Origin: Aquabacter sediminis
GTDB taxonomy: Bacteria > Pseudomonadota > Alphaproteobacteria > Rhizobiales > Xanthobacteraceae
Assembly (NCBI RefSeq): GCF_028863665.1
Contig: NZ_JARBFX010000012.1
Span: 1-64,000 of the forward strand
Direction: 5' to 3'
Length of the DNA stretch: 64,000 nucleotides
Shown here: one piece after another, positions 59,461 to 64,000 of the stretch
Layout: each line of letters starts with the position of its first letter
Numbering within the stretch: position 1 is the stretch's first letter
Made by a program: the position numbers and the translations under genes
Notes under the pieces: generated by a model
Seen by the model: the letters and a program-made list of their open reading frames with translations, nothing else
What the model was told of the DNA's origin: nothing
The model's database searches: none

Positions 59461-60690
59461 ATGGGCAAGGCACTCGAAGGTGTGCGCGTGCTCGACATGA
59501 CGCACGTGCAGTCAGGTCCCTCGGCGACGCAATTGCTCGCCTGGATGGGCGCAGATGTGATCAAGGTCGAGATGCCGCGACGCGGGGACATCACCCGCAC
59601 GCAGCTGCGCGACAAGTCCAATGTGGACTCGCTTTACTTCACGATGCTGAACGCCAACAAGCGCAGCATCACCCTCAACATCAAGTCGCAGCAGGGGCAG
59701 GATGCCCTCGCCCGGCTGGTGGTGGGCTGCGACGTGCTGGTGGAGAATTTCGGCCCCGGCGTGCTGGAGCGGCAGGGTTTCGGCTGGGATCGGATCCAGG
59801 GGCTTAATCCCCGGCTCATCTATGCCTCCATCAAGGGCTTCGCCGAAGACGGCGAAATTGATGCCAAGGCCTATGAGACCATCGCCCAGGCCATGGGCGG
59901 GGCCATGAGCACCACAGGCTGGCGCTCCGGCCCGCCCACCGCCTCCAGCGCCCAGATCGGGGATACCGGCACCGGCATCCATTGCGTCGCGGGCATCCTG
60001 GCAGCGCTCTACCAGCGCACGCTGACCGGCCGGGGACAGAAGGTGGAAGTGGCCATGCAGGACTGCGTGGTCAACATGCTCCGCGTGAAGCTGCGGGACC
60101 AGCAGCGCCTGTCGGCCGGCCCCCTTACCGAATATCCCGGCGTGCCCGGTGGGGACTGCGTGCCGCGAGCGGGCAATGCTTCCGGCGGTGGTCAGCCGGG
60201 CGCGGCCCTGCGCTGCGCGCCCGGCGGCGAGAACGACTATTGCTACGTCATCATCCAGCCGCAGGGCTGGGCGCCGCTCATGCGCCTCATCGGCCGGCGG
60301 GATCTCATTGAGGACCAGCGTTTCGCCACCCACGAGGCTCGCGCCCAGCGGCTTGATGCCTGCTTCGCGGTCATTGAGGGCTGGACCCGCCACCGCAGCA
60401 AATTCGACGTCATGAAGGCGCTCAAGGCCATCGACGTGCCCTGCGGCCCCATCCTGTCCACCAAGGACATCCTGGACGACCGCACCCTGTATGAGCGCGG
60501 CTTCCTGGTGGAGGTGCCCCACCCTGAGCGGGGCACCTATGTCACGGTGGCTTCCCCCATCCGCCTGTCGGACAGCGACGTTCCCGTGGAGCGCGCGCCC
60601 CTTCTTGGCGAGCATACCGACGAAGTGCTCGCGGCCATCGGCTATGGCCCGGATGATATTGCCAACATGCGCGCCAACGGCGCGGTGTAA
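59461..60690 (+). CDS. frc: Formyl-CoA:oxalate CoA-transferase
   Basis: A 409-residue class III CoA-transferase (about 425 in Oxalobacter). It moves CoA from formyl-CoA to oxalate. Signatures: LEGVRVLDMTHVQSGPSATQ at the start, DVIKVEMPRRGDITR, LVENFGPGVLERQGFGWD, the catalytic Asp in SSAQIGDTGTGIHCVAGILA, and the flexible glycine loop in GNASGGGQPGAALRC. ATG 59461 follows GGGGTAGAGG. The two OxlT-type genes downstream support an oxalate role; the partner oxalyl-CoA decarboxylase gene is not in the window. Confidence 0.94.
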   Translation: MGKALEGVRVLDMTHVQSGPSATQLLAWMGADVIKVEMPRRGDITRTQLRDKSNVDSLYFTMLNANKRSITLNIKSQQGQDALARLVVGCDVLVENFGPGVLERQGFGWDRIQGLNPRLIYASIKGFAEDGEIDAKAYETIAQAMGGAMSTTGWRSGPPTASSAQIGDTGTGIHCVAGILAALYQRTLTGRGQKVEVAMQDCVVNMLRVKLRDQQRLSAGPLTEYPGVPGGDCVPRAGNASGGGQPGAALRCAPGGENDYCYVIIQPQGWAPLMRLIGRRDLIEDQRFATHEARAQRLDACFAVIEGWTRHRSKFDVMKALKAIDVPCGPILSTKDILDDRTLYERGFLVEVPHPERGTYVTVASPIRLSDSDVPVERAPLLGEHTDEVLAAIGYGPDDIANMRANGAV

Positions 60691-60781
60691 CGCCAAAACC
60701 GCCCTCCAGAGGGACGAGGGAGAGGGCGGATCAAATCTCAAAGATAAGAACAAGACTAATGAATATATGGGGAAGGAAGAT

Positions 60782-62086
60782 ATGGGTTCACATGGTCCTA
60801 CGGGCACCGCAACCGTGACGGCGAACCGCTGGCTTCAGTTGATTGCCGGCGTCGTTTGCATGGTGGCCGCCGCAAACATCCAATATTCCTGGACGCTCTT
60901 CGTTCCGGAAATCCAGAACGCCCATGGCTGGAGCCGTGCCTCCATCCAGATCGCGTTCACCGTCTTCGTGGTGGTGCAGACCTGGCTCACCCCCATTGAG
61001 GGCTACTTCATCGACAAATACGGCCCCCGGGCCGTGGTGCTTGTGGGCGGCTTCTTCACCGGCCTGTCCTGGATCGTGAACTCCTACGCCACCTCGCTGA
61101 CCGGCTTCTATGTGGGCGCGGCCATCGGCGGCATCGGCGTGGGTTGCGTCTACTCCACCTGCGTCAATAGCGCGTTGAAGTGGTTCCCGGACAAGCGTGG
61201 CCTCGCGGTCGGCCTCACTGCCGCCGGCTATGGCTCGGGCACGGTGCTGACCATCATGCCCATCGCCAACATGCTGAAGACGTCCGGGTACCAGGAGACG
61301 TTCTTCCTGTTCGGCCTGATCCAGGGCGCCATCATTCTGCTCGCCGCCGGCTTCCTGCGCGCGCCGCAGAAGGGTGAGGTCACCTTCTCCAGCACCGTGG
61401 CGCAAAGCCGCCGCGACTACACGCTGGGCGAGGCCCTGCGCACCCCGGTCTTCTACGTGATGCTGACCATGTTCATCCTGACCGTCACCGGCGGCCTGAT
61501 GGCGGTGGCGCAGCTGGGCGTGATCGCCGAGGACCTGGGCGTGAAGAAGGTGGAAGTGAATCTCTACTTCTTCGCGATGGCCGCTCTGCCGTTCGCGCTG
61601 ATGCTGGACCGCATCCTCAACGGCATCTCCCGCCCGCTGTTCGGCTGGATCTCCGACCATATCGGCCGCGAGAAGACCATGTTCTTTGCCTTCGCCATGG
61701 AAGGAATCGGCATCGTCGCGCTCGGGACCTTTGGTCACAATCCCTGGGCGTTCATCATCCTGTCCGGAATCGTCTTCCTGGCCTGGGGTGAAGTGTACTC
61801 GCTGTTCTCGGCCACCGCGGCCGATACCTTCGGCAGCGCTCATGTGGGTAAGATTTACGGCGTGCTTTACTGCGCCAAGGGTGTTGCCGCGCTGCTGGTT
61901 CCGGTCGCAAACCTTATCATGGAGGCGACCGGTTCCTGGGCCACCGTGCTCTATATCGTTGCGGCCATGGACCTGACTGCAGCTTTTTGTGCCCTTTTCG
62001 TTCTGCGCCCGCTTCTCGCCCGGCACCACCGGCTCAACGAGGAAGCGGCCGCCCGCGCAACGCGCCAGGCGCCGGTCGGCGCCTGA
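60782..62086 (+). CDS. oxlT: Oxalate/formate antiporter, MFS family (copy 1)
   Basis: A 434-residue major-facilitator protein with 12 helices that is related to OxlT. The start WLQLIAGVVCMVAAANIQYSW fits the family pattern (family has IQYSWTLF). A lysine in helix 11 (YCAKGVAALLVPVA) and an arginine near helix 8 (DRILNGISRPLFGW) match the two charges that bind oxalate in OxlT. It would exchange oxalate for formate. ATG 60782 has AAGGAAG upstream. It lies 91 bases after frc and is probably cotranscribed. A strong terminator follows. Confidence 0.9.
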   Translation: MGSHGPTGTATVTANRWLQLIAGVVCMVAAANIQYSWTLFVPEIQNAHGWSRASIQIAFTVFVVVQTWLTPIEGYFIDKYGPRAVVLVGGFFTGLSWIVNSYATSLTGFYVGAAIGGIGVGCVYSTCVNSALKWFPDKRGLAVGLTAAGYGSGTVLTIMPIANMLKTSGYQETFFLFGLIQGAIILLAAGFLRAPQKGEVTFSSTVAQSRRDYTLGEALRTPVFYVMLTMFILTVTGGLMAVAQLGVIAEDLGVKKVEVNLYFFAMAALPFALMLDRILNGISRPLFGWISDHIGREKTMFFAFAMEGIGIVALGTFGHNPWAFIILSGIVFLAWGEVYSLFSATAADTFGSAHVGKIYGVLYCAKGVAALLVPVANLIMEATGSWATVLYIVAAMDLTAAFCALFVLRPLLARHHRLNEEAAARATRQAPVGA

Positions 62087-62123
62087 CCAAAAAGCCCTCT
62101 GCCGCCTTCGGGTGGCCCCTCAC

Positions 62124-62152
62124 GGCCCCGGCTCTGCCGGGGCCTTTTTTTT
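62124..62152 (+). terminator. Intrinsic terminator after first antiporter gene
   Basis: GGCCCCGGC (62124-62132) pairs with GCCGGGGCC (62136-62144), followed by eight T. Confidence 0.95.
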
Positions 62153-62377
62153 GGCCTAAGCGCCGGAAGGGGGCTGTTGTGTCTCGATAAGCCAAGGGGC
62201 ATCACACCTCCTTCTGCTCGCTAGGTCAGTGCGATCTGCGTAGGTGTAGTTAAGTATTTTATTTGTAATGGGGACCCATAAACCCACATAAATATTCGGG
62301 TATTCATAAAATAACAGATGGATTTTGGGTTATTGTTTTGCGAAATCTGAAAAAAGCGCGGCGAGAGCTCTCTCTTT

Positions 62378-62405
62378 ACAGCTCGTTTAGCTGTTACATA
62401 GCTGT
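62378..62405. promoter_or_regulatory. Three helically phased half-sites upstream of second antiporter gene
   Basis: ACAGCT (62378-62383), AGCTGT (62389-62394) and AGCTGT (62400-62405) start exactly 11 bases apart. The first two form an ACAGCT-N5-AGCTGT palindrome and the third repeats in tandem. This looks like a dimer-plus-monomer operator. Confidence 0.5.
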
Positions 62406-62417
62406 AAGTCGCATACA

Positions 62418-62431
62418 GTATTTGGTATTTT
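62418..62431. promoter_or_regulatory. Candidate GntR site D (upstream of second antiporter gene)
   Basis: GTATTTGGTATTTT; its complement AAAATACCAAATAC differs at two positions from AAAATACAAGATAC around site A. It lies 13 bases after the AGCTGT array. Confidence 0.4.
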
Positions 62432-62678
62432 GAATTCAATCTCAGGCTTCCACCCCCTCCGGAGCCGATTCCAGCCCCGCACGCCAAGGCCGGGCCGGCG
62501 CCCATCGGGGGGCAAAAGGAAGTGCCTGGTCCCCGCGCACGCGCGCGGACCGAACCGCCCGGCATGTGCCGGGCCCAACGCCAAACAGAATGGCGACCGT
62601 CACGGGCCGTTCATCGATGCCGAAGGCGCAGCGCGCCGGACGCCATGACCCCAGTTGACCATAAGGGAAGGGAAGGAA

Positions 62679-63989
62679 ATGCCGGCAGTCGAAACCGCGC
62701 GCAGCGGCCCCGTTGGTGGGCGCTGGCTGCAGCTGCTCATCGGCGTCATCTGCATGTCGATGATCGCCAATCTCCAGTATGGCTGGACCCTGTTCGTCGA
62801 ACCCATCAACGAGAAGCACCAGTGGGGCCGCGCCGCCATCCAGGTCGCTTTCACCATCTTCGTGGTTACCGAAACCTGGCTCGTTCCCATCGAGGGCTGG
62901 TTCGTCGACAAGTTCGGGCCCCGCATCGTCGTCTTCATCGGCGGCATCCTGTGCGCCGCCTCGTGGGCGCTCAATTCCATCGCCGACACCCTGACCCTGC
63001 TTTATGTGGCGGCCGCCATTGGCGGCGTGGGCGCGGGCGCGGTCTATGGCACCTGCGTGGGTGCCGCGCTCAAATGGTTCCCCGATCGCCGCGGCCTTGC
63101 CGCCGGCATCACCGCGGCCGGATTCGGCGCCGGGTCGGCCCTCACCATCGTCCCCATCGCGGCCATGATCGCCACGCGCGGCCACGAAGCCACGTTCCTG
63201 TTCTTCGGCCTGATCCAGGGCGGCGTTGTGCTGGTGCTCTCCTTCTTCCTCCAGGTGCCCAAGCCTGGCCAGCTGCCCAAGGCGCAGAGCGCCTCGGTGG
63301 TGCAGTCCCGCCGCAATTACGGCCCGGTGGAGATGCTCAAGTCCCCGGTCTTCTGGATCATGTACCTGATGTTCGTGCTGGTGGCGGCAGGCGGCCTGAT
63401 GGCGACCGCGCAGCTCGGCTCCATCGCCAAGGACTTCAAGATCGCCAACGTGCCTGTGAGCCTGATCGGCATCACCATGCCGGCCCTGACCTTCGCTTTG
63501 TCCATCGACCGCGTGCTGAACGGCCTCACCCGTCCCTTCTTCGGCTGGGTGTCGGACAATATCGGCCGTGAGAACACCATGTTCATCGCATTCGCCCTGG
63601 AAGCGGTGGGCGTGCTGGCGCTCGGACACTTCGGCGCCAATCCGATGGCCTTCGTGATCCTGACCGGCCTCGTCTTCTTCGCCTGGGGCGAGATCTACTC
63701 GCTGTTCCCCGCAACCTGTGGCGACACGTTCGGCTCGAAGTTTGCCACCACCAATGCGGGCTTCCTCTATACCGCCAAGGGCACGGCGTCCCTGGTGGTG
63801 CCGTTCGCCAGCATCATGGTCGCCCAATACGGAAACTGGGATCTGGTGTTCTCCATCACGGCGGTCGTCAATGCGGTCGCCGCCCTCATGGCCATCTTCG
63901 TGCTGAAGCCCATGCGCGCCCGGTTCGTGGCCGAGGCCAGGCGGGATGCCATGGAAGGGGCCGAGGTGATGAAGGCTACCACCCACTGA
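62679..63989 (+). CDS. oxlT: Oxalate/formate antiporter, MFS family (copy 2)
   Basis: A 436-residue paralogue of the protein at 60782: the same 12-helix layout, start WLQLLIGVICMSMIANLQYGW, LDR-like segment IDRVLNGLTRPFFGWVSDN near helix 8 and the helix 11 lysine in YTAKGTASLVVPFASIM. ATG 62679 has AGGGAAGGAA upstream; the TTG at 62655 overlaps that site. Unlike copy 1 it has its own long upstream region with two operator-like arrays, so it may be expressed under different conditions or have another dicarboxylate specificity. Confidence 0.9.
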   Translation: MPAVETARSGPVGGRWLQLLIGVICMSMIANLQYGWTLFVEPINEKHQWGRAAIQVAFTIFVVTETWLVPIEGWFVDKFGPRIVVFIGGILCAASWALNSIADTLTLLYVAAAIGGVGAGAVYGTCVGAALKWFPDRRGLAAGITAAGFGAGSALTIVPIAAMIATRGHEATFLFFGLIQGGVVLVLSFFLQVPKPGQLPKAQSASVVQSRRNYGPVEMLKSPVFWIMYLMFVLVAAGGLMATAQLGSIAKDFKIANVPVSLIGITMPALTFALSIDRVLNGLTRPFFGWVSDNIGRENTMFIAFALEAVGVLALGHFGANPMAFVILTGLVFFAWGEIYSLFPATCGDTFGSKFATTNAGFLYTAKGTASLVVPFASIMVAQYGNWDLVFSITAVVNAVAALMAIFVLKPMRARFVAEARRDAMEGAEVMKATTH

Positions 63990-64000
63990 GCGCGAGGGGG

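Larger units (their letters stand above)
62087..62678. other. Regulatory spacer between the two antiporter genes
   Basis: This is 592 bases. After the terminator, 62225-62440 is strikingly AT-rich for this genome and holds the AGCTGT half-site array and GntR-like site D (listed separately). From 62440 to 62678 it is GC-rich without a gene. No ORF is convincing. Confidence 0.55.

Noticed and set aside
1-64000. CRISPR arrays, rRNA genes, complete insertion sequences or prophage
   Set aside because: No regularly spaced repeats, rRNA signatures, intact transposases or phage structural genes were seen.

Overview
The window is a 64 kb piece of a GC-rich alphaproteobacterial chromosome. Three things point to the Hyphomicrobiales: a complete PhyR-NepR-EcfG general stress response (known only from Alphaproteobacteria), an alphaproteobacterial-type RpoD, and a DnaG without the usual zinc ligands. 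The gene content fits Xanthobacteraceae (Xanthobacter, Azorhizobium or Ancylobacter type), but that placement is an inference. Codon use and GC are uniform except for one low-GC degenerate stretch after tRNA-Phe (about 49.0-50.2 kb).

Layout. 0-2 kb: end of tuf, tRNA-Trp, secE and nusG. 2-4.7 kb: EamA exporter, ArsR-type regulator, arsC. 4.7-5.8 kb: gene-free spacer with two copies of a 165-bp palindromic repeat. 5.8-13.6 kb: divergent phenylacetate cluster (paaK-paaI-paaG against paaN-paaJ-paaZ) around a 22-bp palindrome. 13.7-20.8 kb: membrane-anchored glutamate-synthase-like protein, TIM-barrel protein, hybrid-like sensor kinase with response regulator, glutamine amidotransferase, TerB-like protein. 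20.9-33.4 kb: general stress response locus: phyR, a HisKA_2 sensor-like protein with a degenerate ATPase domain, a KGG stress protein, ecfG, nepR, DUF1328, a transglutaminase, small envelope proteins and otsBA. 33.5-41.7 kb: a seven-gene operon with an ABC importer, two paralogous alpha/beta hydrolases, a BtrH-like protein and an aldo/keto reductase, next to an XRE-cupin regulator. 41.8-48.5 kb: LysR regulator and an RND efflux operon that includes a hydrolase-fold protein without its catalytic serine. 48.9-50.2 kb: tRNA-Phe, integrase remnant, internally deleted methyltransferase. 50.4-57.7 kb: DUF2798 protein, DJ-1/PfpI protein, rpoD, dnaG, yqeY-like gene and carA. 57.8-64 kb: oxalate module with a GntR regulator, a CBS-domain protein, formyl-CoA transferase and two OxlT-type antiporters.

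How the genes work together. The stress locus is tied together by repeated GGAAC-N16/17-CGTT promoters in front of phyR, the KGG gene, ecfG, nepR, DUF1328, a YqjD-like gene and otsBA. This predicts one EcfG regulon that ends in trehalose synthesis and envelope protection. The oxalate genes share a GTAT-N5-ATACC-like motif upstream of gntR, the CBS gene, frc and the second antiporter, which suggests control by the local GntR protein. The ABC/hydrolase operon looks like an uptake-plus-conversion pathway for an unknown substrate and is the best candidate here for undescribed biochemistry. No complete mobile element, CRISPR array or rRNA was found.
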